From Brassica napus (lineage: Eukaryota > Streptophyta > Magnoliopsida > Brassicales > Brassicaceae), in assembly GCF_020379485.1 (NCBI RefSeq), contig NC_063444.1, positions 1,870,652 through 1,934,651 of the forward strand: a stretch of DNA of 64,000 nucleotides, written 5' to 3'. The notes below the pieces were generated by a model. That model did not search any database, had not been told where the DNA came from, and saw only the letters and a list, made by a program, of their open reading frames with translations. Made by a program: the position numbers and the translations under genes. Below, piece after piece: positions 42,846 through 54,014 of this stretch (position 1 is the stretch's first letter; each line of letters opens with the position of its first letter).

Positions 42846-43040
42846 ATTGGTCGGCAGAGCCGCCTCATATTCTGTTTATTATTTATTGGTCGGCCGAGCC
42901 GCCTCATATTCTGTTTATTATTTATTGGTCGGCTGAGCCGCCTTATATTCTGTTTATTATTTATTGGTCGGCTGAGCCGCCTTATATTCTGTTTATTATT
43001 AATTGGTCGGCCGAGCCGCCGTATAATTTATTTATTACTC
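42846..43040 (+). repeat. 39-bp tandem array in Copia leader
   Basis: ATTGGTCGGC begins at 42846, 42885, 42924, 42963 and 43002, an exact 39-bp period. Each unit carries GGTCGGC-x-GAGCCGCC, a short self-complementary stem. Diverged relatives occur upstream (about 42753 and 42795, 'ataccgcct') and downstream (43043). The array sits in the untranslated leader between LTR and gag. Confidence 0.85.
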
Positions 43041-43339
43041 TGCATTGATCGGCTGAGCCGTCGCATGATTTTATTGTCATATTTTTTACTTTTATGAAAT
43101 TTTATAGATTTGATTGACCGTTTAATGCGATATTTTCAGACTGATTTTTAGTGCACTCGATTTAACCCCAACGGTCACAAAGATTTTTTTTCAAAAATTT
43201 CCCCTTTCTCCAACGGTTATGAACAGTGTTTTTCATCTATAAATACAACTCATTTTCACTCCATTTCATCATCCAAAACATTTCATCTTCTCTCAAAAAA
43301 TTTCAAATCGCTCTCCTCCGATTTTTCATTTCAAGAAAG

Positions 43340-43507
43340 ATGATTCGCGCACTTTTGTTTTTATGTGCCATTTTTATTTGTGTTTCTATTTATGGTTTAT
43401 TCGTTGGAGAATTTACTCCGAGTGAATTTAAGATGAATATCGGTTTAATTTTCTTTACATCGCTTCTCCTTGTAATTGCTTGTATGATTAATGTAAACGG
43501 TTTTTAA
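43340..43507 (+). CDS. Small hydrophobic ORF in Copia leader
   Basis: 55 codons beginning MIRALLFLCAIFICVSIYG and ending with a second hydrophobic run, LIFFTSLLLVIACMINVNGF. Two membrane-spanning segments are predicted by eye. It ends 47 bases before gag. It may be an accessory or spurious frame; I know no Copia protein like it. Confidence 0.35.
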   Translation: MIRALLFLCAIFICVSIYGLFVGEFTPSEFKMNIGLIFFTSLLLVIACMINVNGF

Positions 43508-43554
43508 ATTATGAAGTTCTAATAAAATTATTATTTTGTGTTTTAGAAATTCAA

Positions 43555-44514
43555 ATGGCAAACATCGAGAAACTCCAGTTCCCGGCTCTGAAAGTAACCG
43601 GCGAAAATTATGTCAGATGGGTCACAAATGTGAAACCTTATCTTGTAATAAAAAAGATAACTGAAACGATAGAAGTCGGTAACAAATCGCCACCCGAGCA
43701 TATAGCCGAAGCGATTATCTTCCTGAAGAAGCATTTAGATGAGAATCTAACTCACGACTATGGAGACGTTGAGGACCCAGCCGTACTATGGCAAGCCTTG
43801 AAAGATAGGTTCGATAATCAAAAGGAAATCAATCTCCCTCACGCTCTTGAAGAGTGGAAAACCCTGAGGTTTCAGGATTTCCAAAGGGTTAGAGATTACA
43901 ATTCCACTATCTTGAGGATAGTTGCACAATTAAAATATTGTGGTAACCCTGTCACCGAAGCAGAAATGCTTGACAAGACATATAATACTTTCCACAAAGA
44001 ACACAACGTCTTATCCCGAATTTACAGAAAATGTGGGTACACCAAATTTTCTGAATTGATGGTAACACTCATGTTGGCTGAAAAGAACGATGAGTTACTA
44101 ATCAAAAACCATAATTCCCGACCTACGGGAGCCAAGGCATTTCCTGAAGTGAATGCTACGGCGGTAGAATATTCGGGAAGGAGAAACCAGACCAACCGAG
44201 GTCGTGGTCGGCGTTTCAACAACAAACGTGGAAAGCCTTACTATCCTAAAAGTATTAGATCTAACAAATGGGTTAGATCTGAACAACCTCCTAAAGGCAA
44301 AGAAACCGAAGAGGATACCACAAAGAAAAGTGAGACTGTATGTTACAGATGTGGATGTAAGGGACATTGGTCCCGTACCTGTCGTACTCCCCCACATTTG
44401 TGCAAGTTATATCAAGAGTCCATAAAAGGAAAGGCTAAAGAGGTGAACCTCACAGAAAATGTTGAAGGGACTTCATACCTTGAATCCTCCGACTTCGCTA
44501 ATGAGCTGGACTAG
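43555..44514 (+). CDS. gag: Copia gag polyprotein
   Basis: 319 codons with a UBN2/gag-type N-terminal region (MANIEKLQFPALKVTGENYV, then WETL-like WKTLRFQDFQRVRDY). A basic Arg/Gly patch (RRNQTNRGRGRRF) precedes a CCHC zinc knuckle, CYRCGCKGHWSRTC, near residue 262. It packages the element RNA into virus-like particles. The frame ends with its own TAG and does not run on into pol. It is preceded by an acceptor-like TTTTGTGTTTTAG. It appears intact. Confidence 0.88.
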   Translation: MANIEKLQFPALKVTGENYVRWVTNVKPYLVIKKITETIEVGNKSPPEHIAEAIIFLKKHLDENLTHDYGDVEDPAVLWQALKDRFDNQKEINLPHALEEWKTLRFQDFQRVRDYNSTILRIVAQLKYCGNPVTEAEMLDKTYNTFHKEHNVLSRIYRKCGYTKFSELMVTLMLAEKNDELLIKNHNSRPTGAKAFPEVNATAVEYSGRRNQTNRGRGRRFNNKRGKPYYPKSIRSNKWVRSEQPPKGKETEEDTTKKSETVCYRCGCKGHWSRTCRTPPHLCKLYQESIKGKAKEVNLTENVEGTSYLESSDFANELD

Positions 44515-44713
44515 ATTACTCCTGAAGAGAATCGAAATGCCTATGATAAGAGTATTGAATAGTTTTCAGTATTACCATGTATAATTATTATATTTCATGT
44601 TTTAAACAAATAATGATGTTTTTAACATCATCTTATTGTATAATTATTATGTGTTTCCTTATATGAATGAATTTTATGTTTTTCTTTTATTTATATTTAT
44701 GACAATTTCAGAA

Positions 44714-47700
44714 ATGGATCAGAATGCTAATGAAGCAAAATCCAAGAAACGGATTCGTGAAATATGCATACCAGATAGTGGAACAACGCACACTATTCTG
44801 AGACAAAAGAGATATTTCTCTGATATAAAACCAACAAGAATTGTCGTCAATACAATATCAGGTCCTGCAGACGTGATTGAAGGAACTGGTAAAGCAAACT
44901 TTACTTTACCGAATGGAACAAAATTTTCCATAAATAATGCTCTATATTCTCCAAGTTCTAAAAGGAATTTGTTGAGTTTTAAAGACATATATCTTCACGG
45001 ATATGATACTCAGTCTGCAACTGAGGATGGAAAGAAATACATGTATGTAACTTCTGAGAAATGTGGCAGAAAACACATATTGGAAAAGTTTCCAGAGCTT
45101 CCTTCGGGGTTACATCATACTTATATCGATGAGATCGAATCAAATCTTGTAGTAGAACGGAACCCAGAAGAGTTCACGTTATGGCATGATCGCCTTGGCC
45201 ACCCAGGAACTACAATGATGCGTAAAATCATAGAAAGTTCACATGGTCATCCACTGAAAATCCAGGAGATTTCTCAAGGGAATAAAATGACATGTGTTGC
45301 ATGTTCTCTAGGAAAATTGATCGTAAGGCCATCGCCAACCAAAATCGATAAAGAATCACCAAAGTTCCTTGAAAGAATTCAAGGCGATATATGTGGACCT
45401 ATACACCCACCTTGTGGACCATTCCACTATTTTATGGTATTAATTGACGCATCCAGTAGATGGTCACACGTTTGTCTATTATCATCTCGAAATGTGGCAT
45501 TTGCGAGATTTCTAACTCAGATAATCAAACTGCGAACACAGTTTCCTGATTATACTATTAAAAGAGTTAGACTAGACAACGCTGGTGAATTCACATCCCA
45601 AGCATTCAATGACTATTGTATGGTAATGGGAATTGAAGTTGAACATTCGGTTGCTCATGTTCATACGCAAAATGGTTTGGCTGAATCTTTAATTAAGCGT
45701 CTGCAATTGATTGCAAGACCATTGATCATGAGATCAAAACTTCCAACCTCTGTATGGGGACATGCCATTTTGCATGCAGAAGCACTCATTCGGATCAGAC
45801 CGAGTGCATACCATAAGTATTCCCCACTACAATTAGCGTTTGGTCGAGAACCAAACATTTCCCACTTTAGAATCTTTGGTTGTGCGGTATATGTGCCTGT
45901 AGCACCACCACAACGTACAAAGATGGGACCACAAAGAAGATTGGGAATATATGTTGGTTTTGATTCCCCATCAATTATAAGATACCTAGAACCACAGACT
46001 GGTGACGTCTTTACAGCACGTTTTGCTGATTGTCATTTTGACGAAAATGTATTCCCAGTTCTAGGGGGAGAAAACAAAAATGTTGGAAGTGATATAAAAT
46101 GGAGTGTACCATCATTGTTATATCTTGATCCTCCTACTAAAGAGTCAGAACTAGAAGTTCGACGAATTATGCATTTACAGAGTATAGCTAACCAGCTACC
46201 TGATGCATTTGTAGATACCAAGACGGTAACTAAATCTCATATACCAGCTGCAAATGCTCCTGCTCGTATCAAAATGCCAAATGAACAAGAAAAGGAGGAT
46301 GACACACGAGAGCCAAAAACACGCCTGAAGCGTGGTAGACCTGTTGGTTCTAAGGATAAGAATCCTAGGAAACAAAAGAAAGCTGAAATATATGATGCAC
46401 CCAAAATAGCAGAAAATATTTTGGAAGAAATAAATGATAAGGATTCTGATGAATCAGAGCATCATGAATCAGAGCATCATGAATCGAAAGATAATCATGA
46501 GATTTCTATTAATTACATCCATAATAAAAGGATATGGAATAGAAATGAACAAAATGACCTTGATGATGCTTTCTCATATATTGTGTCAAGTGAAATAAAT
46601 GAAGAAATCGATGATCCAGAACCAAAATCTGTCTATGAATGTCAAAAGAGACATGATTGGGAACAATGGAAAAATGCAATACAAGCTGAACTTGATTCGC
46701 TTAATAAACGAAAAGTATTTGGATCTATTGTACTCACACCTGCAGATGTGAGACCAGTTGGGTACAAATGGGTTTTCGTTCGAAAGCGAAATGAGAAAAA
46801 TGAGATTACGAGATACAAAGCTCGTCTAGTGGCTCAAGGTTTTTCTCAAAGACCTGGAATCGATTATGAAGAAACGTATTCTCCAGTTATGGATGCCATT
46901 ACATTTAGATTCCTGATGAGTCTAGCAGCTGATAAAAATCTAGAGATGCGTCTCATGGATGTTGTTACAGCTTATCTATATGGATCATTAGATACTGATA
47001 TCTACATGAAAGTTCCTGATGGATTTAAAATGCCAGAAGCATTAAGTTCCAAACCTAAAGAGTTATGTGCAATAAAATTGCAAAGATCATTATATGGGTT
47101 AAAGCAATCTGGACGTATGTGGTATAATCGTCTCAGTGATCATTTAACAAAAGAAGGATATGTGAATGATCCTATATGCCCATGTGTTTTCATCAAGAAA
47201 ACAATATCCGGATTTGTGATAATCGCGGTATATGTTGATGATCTTAACATTATCGGAACTCAAAAAGAAATACAAAAGGCATCAGACTATCTCAAAGGAG
47301 AATTTGAGATGAAAGATCTTGGACAGACACAATATTGTCTTGGCCTACAAATAGAACATTCACAAAATGGTATATTTGTGCATCAATCCACATACACTAA
47401 AAGAGTGTTGAAACGATTTAACATGGATAAATCAACTCCTCTTAGCACCCCGATGGTCGTTAGGTCACTTAATATTGAAAGTGATCCATTTAGACCACCT
47501 GAGGAGAAAGAAGAGATACTTGGTCCGGAAGTACCATATCTAAGTGCAATTGGAGCGCTGATGTACCTTGCAAATTGTACACGGCCTGATATATCATTTG
47601 CTGTGAACCTTTTGGCAAGATTCAGCTCATCTCCAACTCGAAGACATTGGAATGGGATTAAACATGTTTTTCGTTACCTCCAAGGGACATTGATTTGGGC

Positions 47701-48228
47701 TTATTTTATCCTAAAAGTTCAAAAGGTCAAATGGTTGGTTTTGCAGATGCAGGATATCTTTCAGATCCACACAAAGCCCGATCGCAAACAGGATACGTTT
47801 TTACGATCGGAGGCACTGCTATATCTTGGCGTTCCCAGAAACAAACGCTCGTGGCTACTTCTTCAAATCATGCTGAGATCATTGCACTCCATGAAGCAAG
47901 TAGAGAATGTGTATGGCTGAGATCAATGAGCCGACACATCTGTTCAAGCAGCGGAATTGGCGAAAATACGGAGCCAACTATTTTATATGAAGATAATGCA
48001 GCATGTGTTGCTCAAACAAAGGACGGATATATCAAAAGCGATAGAACGAAGCATATTCATCCGAAGTTCTTCTCATACACTCAAGAGCTCGTAAAGAAGA
48101 AAGAGATTGAAATAAGATATGTCCAATCATGCGACAATGCAGCTGACCTCTTCACAAAATCACTTCCGACTTCAGTATTCAGAAAACATGTTCGTAACAT
48201 TGGAATGCGTCATCAGAAGGATCTATGA
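44714..48228 (+). pseudogene. pol: Copia pol (protease, integrase, RT, RNase H) with one frameshift
   Basis: The frame opens at MDQNANEAK just after an acceptor-like GACAATTTCAG. Domains in order: aspartic protease motif DSGTTHT; GAG-pre-integrase zinc finger with HDRLGHPG and CVAC; integrase core with DICGPIHP, RLDNAGEF and an E in NGLAES; reverse transcriptase with YKARLVAQGFSQ and the active-site YVDDLNIIG. At about 47,690 a single-base loss shifts the frame: the remaining RNase H part (SQKQTLVATSSNHAEI, DNAACVAQTKDGY, ADLFTKSLP) is read in another frame to 48228, while the original frame runs out at 47920. All other motifs look intact, so this is a very recent lesion or a sequencing error. 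Confidence 0.88.
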
Positions 48229-48364
48229 CTGCTCATTCGAGGGGGAGCTTACGTAGTTGTACTCTTTTTACCTTACTATGGTTTTTCCCATTGGGTTTTC
48301 CTAGAAAGGTTTTTAACGAGGCAACATAGACGTTAAGCGAGAGTGGATGGTGACACCGGTCCCC

Positions 48365-48373
48365 AAGGGGGAG
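48365..48373 (+). other. Polypurine tract of Copia element
   Basis: AAGGGGGAG lies immediately before the TGTTATG start of the right LTR, the standard place for the plus-strand primer. Confidence 0.8.
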
Positions 48374-48616
48374 TGTTATGAAAGATTAGCCGCAAATGTT
48401 GAAAAATATAAAAGATATGGGGCCCGCTGCACTATTTGCACAGTGAATTTCTCTTCTATATAAACGATCGTTTCGATCGATTGTAATTACACCATTCCTT
48501 CTTCTTCTAATAACACATCCTCTCTTGCTATCAGTGTTATCTTCTCATACGGGTATAAAATTTTGCCCTTATTTAAATTTCTTCGATACAATAAAATTCT
48601 AGTTTTTTTTATAACA
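48374..48616 (+). repeat. Copia 3' LTR
   Basis: 243 bp, identical to the left LTR except for C at 48424. It is followed by the target duplication GAAAC. Confidence 0.95.
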
Positions 48617-48621
48617 GAAAC

Positions 48622-50011
48622 ATATTATTACGCTAGGCTTTTCCTACTATTGTAGTAGTCTTTTTGTTAAATCATTAACCAATACTATATAAATAAACTT
48701 TTTCGGCGTTTTTATCAAATCTATATTATGGATTCGGTTAAAAAGCCATCATCCAATTACTCTTTCTCAAACTATATTTACTCTATTTTAAAATTAAACC
48801 ATGATCCCATGCAGTGACGTTTTTATTTGGCTCATTTTGTTTGTTTTCCGTAAAGTGATGTGTTATTCTAATTGATACTACAATTGATAAGTTGTTGAAA
48901 TCATAAGGTCTGAGTATTTCGGGTATATATATTAGTTAAGAGGATTTTTCCACATTTAAAAAATCTTTCAACTGTTTCACATAGGTAGCTCCAAACATGT
49001 TTTACTTATTGGACTATTCTTTTCATTTGTCATTTATATACCCACCCACCCAAACCGAAATTTAATGCTTTTCAGATGCTGGTCCAATAGGCAAAACTTT
49101 AAACCTTGTTACACGTTATGAGGGAGAGACAAGTTTGCATCAAAACAAACGTGTTACGTTCTCTTATTATTCGAGAACGCGTGGCCACGCACGCACGCAC
49201 GATGAAGTATACAAAAGGATAAAGTGAAGACTGAAGAGATATGTCAAATTGAGAAGAGAAAATGGGGAAACAAAGGCATTATCAAATGTCCAATATCAAT
49301 ACTGTAAATCATGGGAGTGTTATGTGGAAGCTCCACCGAAATTGGGTAATGGAATGATGAAAATCCACTTCCAAAAACGTCTTTAGTTTTTCCAGTGGAC
49401 CACCTATATGCTCTCTCCTCAGGTCACCATCTATGAAGCAATACTAAAAATATCTGGTTTAGTCTGAAGTAGTAGTTTAAAGTTTTATGAATATATAGTA
49501 TAATGTGGCATACCTCCATTTTCAACAACATTGTTTTTTCTTGTATCAGATTATTTATATAAGAGCAGGGGAAACGTATTTTACCTTCTCGAGCCTCTCA
49601 TCAATTCAAAGTTTTTAACATGTTCAAGCATAAAAATCATTCTTCTTGGTTTTTTTGGATGCGCTTAAACTTTTAATTTCGGTGTTAATTTTGATGAATT
49701 ATAAAGAACATATCTCCATCTTAATTATCAACCCTTACTGTATCCATGATTCACTGGTCAAGAAACAAAGCTCTTTGCAATTCAAACACGAATTAGTACG
49801 GTTTAGCAGTCTAAACCTAAACCGGAAACGGTTTAAAACGTAGAGGTCGTTAAAACGATGTCGTGTTGAGCTCCACCCCGTCACGTGGCACGCATTCTGA
49901 GAAGGATATGAACCGTTAAGACCCGACTCAAACCGACCCGACCCGACCTTTATCATGAGAGTTGCAATCTCGTCATGATCACATCGATTCTGTTTGATCT
50001 CGAATCTCCTA
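48622..50011. other. Spacer upstream of DSK2-like gene
   Basis: AT-rich host DNA between the Copia element and the DSK2-like gene. Just before the gene there are CCGACCCGACCCGACC words at about 49931-49947. No coding region or bounded repeat was recognised. Confidence 0.5.
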
Positions 50012-52320
50012 ATGGTTGGGGAAGTAGATTCGAACGGGCCACAAACCGTCGTTGACGGAGGAGGAGGAGAGGTGGTTCCTGTGAACGTGAGGTGCACCAA
50101 CGGCTCCAAATTCATCGTGAGAACGAGCCTTGAATCAACCGTAGAGTCTTTCAAAGCTCTGGTAGCTCAGAACTGCGACGTCCCAGCTAACCAGCAGCGC
50201 TTGATTTACAAGGGACGCATCCTCAAAGATGATCACACGCTCCTTAGCTATGGTAAAATCCTCAAAGACTTAACCTTTTGTGGTTTTCAAACTCAAGAAA
50301 ACAATAAAAGAAGCTTCTTTGGGAATATAAAACGATTAAGATGGTTCGGATTAAGGTTCCAAATAGTAACTTGCGGAACAATACAACTAGGGTGCTGTTC
50401 TAACAGTAACATAGACAGGGATATTTAGAGATTTTTGTTACTGTTAACGGCGGCCGTCGGCTGCGGAGAAGCCGAGTTAAATTGTATGGTTTGACTCATG
50501 AACCTTACTGCCCTGTTAACTCTAGGCTTACAGGCGGATCACGCTCTTCATATGGTTCGAGGCTCTGCACCTCCTGGGAGCCAAACTACTGCACCCAGTG
50601 TTACTCGAGGGGTTGCCTCAAACACTGGAGGAGAATCTTTGTTTGGATATAACCCTTTAGCTAGTGGGCTGTTTGGAGCTGCTGGACTTCCGGATCTCGA
50701 GCAAGCACAGCAGCAGCTAGCTCAGAACCCAAACATGGTTCAAGACATGATGAACGCACCAGCAATTCAGAACATTATGAACAACCCCGAGCTAATGAGG
50801 ACTTTGATAATGAGCAACCCTCAGATGCGCGAGCTTGTGGATCGCAACCCTGAGCTTGGCCATATACTCAACGACCCGAGCGTCCTTAGGCAGAGCTTGG
50901 AAGCTGCGAGGAACCCTGAGCTTATGCGTGAGATGACGCGGAGTACTGATAGGGCGATGAGTAATATTGAAGCTACCCCTGAGGGGTTTAACATGCTTAG
51001 GAGGATGTATGAGAATGTCCAGGAACCGTTGATGAACGCTACAACAATGTCAGGGAATGCTGGAAACAATGTCGATGCTTCTAACAGTCTCATGACAACC
51101 AATGCTGAAACAGGCACAGGGAATGATGTGCCGAATACAAACCCACTTCCAAATCCTTGGGGTGCTGCAGGTGGTATGAAACTATATTCTCTTAGTTTTA
51201 GTTTCCTTTTACTTAGTACTTGTTGAACAGAATCTATTCAAAGCTTATAAAATTGATGAGATATGGGATTGTTCATAACTATGTGTTGGTTACCGCTTAT
51301 GTTTACCGCACTAGTTCAGGAACAATGTGGTTTAGTAATTGGTTGTTGTAGTTCTCAGAGTTCCTTGTCATTAATGGTTAAGTAAACAACTTTTTAGTCA
51401 GCACTTTGTATAATAACGTAATAAAGATGACTGAACGTTTCTGTGCTCTTACTTGACAGGCCAGACAACTACTTCTGGGAGGACGAATTCAGGTGGGGAT
51501 ACTAGAGCCCCAGGCCTTGGTGGACTAGGCATGCTAGGTGGGGATCCAATGGTTGGTGCCACTCCAGATGTCTCTTAAATGAACCAGTTCTTGGTTGGAT
51601 TAATATGATTTAGGCCTTGGTTGTTATTGATGACATCTTTCAATTCCAGATCATGAGTCTCAACCCACAACTCCAAAGCTTGATGGATTCAAGTCCTCAG
51701 GTGAGGGAGATGATGCAGAATCCGGAGTTCCTTCGTATGCTTAGCTCCCCAGAGACAATGCAGGTCTGTTCAGCCTCCTCACATTGTGCCTCTACTGTGT
51801 TTATTATGCATATGGTCTTCTTCACAAAAGTTTTTTTTTTGGTATTTTAAGTTATTTCAATGTGATGAAGCTTCTCCAGCCTAATGTTTGTGGATTTGTT
51901 TTTGTCCGTAGCAAATGATGAGTCTGCAGCAATCACTTTTATCTGGAAATAGGAGTACTACCACAGGTACTCTTGGAATTAAAAATATTAATCGTTACAT
52001 CCACAATTCAAAGGCCTTATCACTTAGAGTGTATTCATTATCGCTTTTATATGCTTTCATGGTGCTACTCACTTCTCTGTCTGTCTTCGCATATTTGTTT
52101 TTTTCTGATTATAATGTAATCTACACTTGAGATGGTTTTCTGTTTAAATGTGTTTTGTTTTGTGGTTTCAGTACCTCCTGAGGAGCTATACGCCACACAG
52201 TTGCAACAGCTAGAGGAAATGGGATTCTTTGACAGAGCAGATAACATTAGGGCGTTGCGTGCAACGAACGGCAACGTTAACGCTGCTGTAGAAAGACTCT
52301 TGGGGAGTATCGGCCAGTGA
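50012..52320 (+). CDS. DSK2: DSK2/ubiquilin-like ubiquitin receptor, shortened
   Basis: Ubiquilin-family shuttle that brings ubiquitylated proteins to the proteasome, and in plants also to autophagy. Six exons can be joined into 437 codons: 50012-50252, 50526-51170, 51460-51569, 51650-51763, 51912-51966, 52172-52320. The N-terminal ubiquitin-like domain runs [14 protein letters not shown] to [24 protein letters not shown]1-type repeats include [20 protein letters not shown] and [13 protein letters not shown]. The C-terminal UBA domain reads [19 protein letters not shown] and ends LLGSIGQ. Known Arabidopsis DSK2 proteins are about 540 aa. Here a TAA interrupts the usual path at 51575-51577, and the segment after it is missing. 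The frame survives only if exon 3 ends at GAT/GTCTCT (51569) and joins exon 4 at 51650. A further linker before UBA is also absent. It may be a functional short form or a decaying copy. Confidence 0.72.
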
Positions 52321-52676
52321 CTTCTCACACAATCTACCTCAAAAAAACTTTTTCTAACTTTCCCTTCCAATGTATAGACACTTTGACTAACTTCTCTTTG
52401 AAATTGTTATTTGGTCTGGTAATGTCGATTTATTATACTTTTTTTGGTTGGATTTAAAAATAAAATGGAAAGTTAATTTGAACATTGTATATGTTGTGAT
52501 GATGTTGGGGCTGTAACTGAAACAGCAAAACCGACGGAAATAAGACAAAAACGTGGGTTGAAAACTGCAAAAAGGGGATAACTCTTTTCCTTACAAAGTA
52601 AACCGCTAACAGTCTCCATGTCTCTCCATAACTTCCACTCCACGTAACCGTCTCCTTCTTTCTACTAAACGCAATC
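52321..52676. other. Short spacer between DSK2-like and DAZ2-like genes
   Basis: 356 bp between two genes on the same strand, holding the DSK2-like 3' UTR and the start of the zinc-finger promoter. Nothing else was seen. Confidence 0.55.
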
Positions 52677-53558
52677 ATGTCTCTCACTTCTTACTTTTTC
52701 TCCAGTTACTTTTTCTACGTGATCACAATGATTCACAATCAACTTCCTCCTACTTCTAACGCGATCATCCCTATCTTCACTAATCCAAATCTCCAACTTG
52801 CTTTATCTCCAAGTTACCATGAAAGCCCTAGAAAGAAACGCACCAGAACCGTTGCATCAACCTCTAGTCCTTCACCAAAAAAAACAAAATACACTAAGCC
52901 AGACCCAAACACTCCCAAAATCACACGTCCGTGTACCGAATGTGGCAAAACGTTTTGGTCATGGAAAGCTCTCTTTGGTCACATGAGATGTCACCCTGAG
53001 CGTCAATGGCGTGGCATCAACCCTCCTCCTAACCACCGTGGCCCCACCCGAACTTTATCATCGTCAAAACATCTAAACCAGAGATTCTCACTTATGTCCG
53101 AGGAAGATTATGAAGTCGCTTCGTATCTCCTAATGCTGTCTGAAGCCAAGCCGTTATCTCCAAGTAGTAGTGGTGAGCGGTTCGAGTGTGGAGGATGCAA
53201 GAAAGTGTTTGGATCGCATCAGGCTTTGGGAGGACACAGAGCGAGTCACAAGAACGTTAAAGGATGTTTCGCGATCACAAACGTAACCGGTGATGATCCA
53301 GTAACCGTAACTAGTAACCAAGATCATCATCAGGGGAAGACGGTTACGTTTTCGGAGCATCATAAGTGTAGTAATATATGTTTTCGAGTGTACTCTAATG
53401 GTCAGGCTTTAAGAGGTCACATGAGGTACCACTGCTGGGAGAGGGAAAGGGAGACAGTGCTCGTTGGTGCGTTGGATCTGAATGTTCCTGTAACAACACA
53501 TGATCTCTCTTCTTCGGACACATCAGGATGTTCATTAGATCTTAGGTTAGGACTTTAA
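52677..53558 (+). CDS. DAZ2: C2H2 zinc-finger transcription repressor, DAZ2-like
   Basis: Single-exon gene of 293 codons encoding a plant C2H2 factor with EAR repression motifs. Three fingers of the QALGGH/AL-x-GH type are visible: CTECGKTFWSWKALFGHMRCH, split by eye as C-x2-C and H-x3-H, then CGGCKKVFGSHQALGGHRASH, and CSNICFRVYSNGQALRGHMR near the end. EAR-type motifs are LDLNVP and the terminal LDLRLGL. A basic patch, PRKKRTRT, lies near residue 50. Arabidopsis DAZ1/DAZ2 promote division of the male germ cell in pollen downstream of DUO1. Position matches At4g35280. The first Met gives a hydrophobic 17-residue lead; the Met at 52728 (MIHNQLPP) is an equally likely start. Confidence 0.83.
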   Translation: MSLTSYFFSSYFFYVITMIHNQLPPTSNAIIPIFTNPNLQLALSPSYHESPRKKRTRTVASTSSPSPKKTKYTKPDPNTPKITRPCTECGKTFWSWKALFGHMRCHPERQWRGINPPPNHRGPTRTLSSSKHLNQRFSLMSEEDYEVASYLLMLSEAKPLSPSSSGERFECGGCKKVFGSHQALGGHRASHKNVKGCFAITNVTGDDPVTVTSNQDHHQGKTVTFSEHHKCSNICFRVYSNGQALRGHMRYHCWERERETVLVGALDLNVPVTTHDLSSSDTSGCSLDLRLGL

Positions 53559-54014
53559 TTCGTAAATGTTATCTATAGTTATATATATTGGATGTTTGCT
53601 TCTAATACATCTAGGATGATGTTGTTGAATGTTGTGTTTTAATTATTTGGATATATAATGTATTTGGGATATTTGTGTATTCTTGTCTACATATGCTTAA
53701 TAAATAAATATGTTTAATTCTTCATTTGTAATCGTAATATATTTATAACAAAATTGATTTCGCAAAAGCTTAATTCGTATTATTCTTTGCCAAGTTTTGT
53801 TGTTTGACGTGATCTCAAACCCCACCACGATCTCACTATACGATTAAAATCTTTTCCGCTAAAAAAAACAGCTAGCTTTAACATTATATAATTGAATCTT
53901 ATAAACTATTACTAGTAATCTGAAGATTCAGATGCATTATAGGTAAGCACGCGGAACTAATTACAACATGCACGAACCCTAATCCGAGACAGTTTTCAAT
54001 TAATCTTCTCGAAG

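Larger units (their letters stand above)
42447..48616 (+). mobile_element. Ty1/Copia LTR retrotransposon, young and nearly intact
   Basis: Two 243-bp LTRs (42447-42689 and 48374-48616) differ at a single base (T at 42497, C at 48424). The element is flanked by the 5-bp duplication GAAAC (42442-42446 and 48617-48621). The purine tract AAGGGGGAG abuts the right LTR. The sequence after the left LTR (TTATCAGCACGA) is where a primer-binding site is expected; it shares only TATCAG with the initiator-tRNA type. The order is leader, gag, protease, integrase, reverse transcriptase, RNase H, which is the Copia order. Gag and pol lie in different frames and pol has one frameshift before RNase H. Confidence 0.95.

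Noticed and set aside
42730..42936. 68-codon frame through the 39-bp array as a real repeat protein
   Set aside because: It ends inside the array where the frame is lost, and the array is better explained as a non-coding leader.
51617..51850. Separate small gene inside the DSK2-like locus
   Set aside because: It is exon 4 of the DSK2-like gene ([16 protein letters not shown]) read into the following intron.
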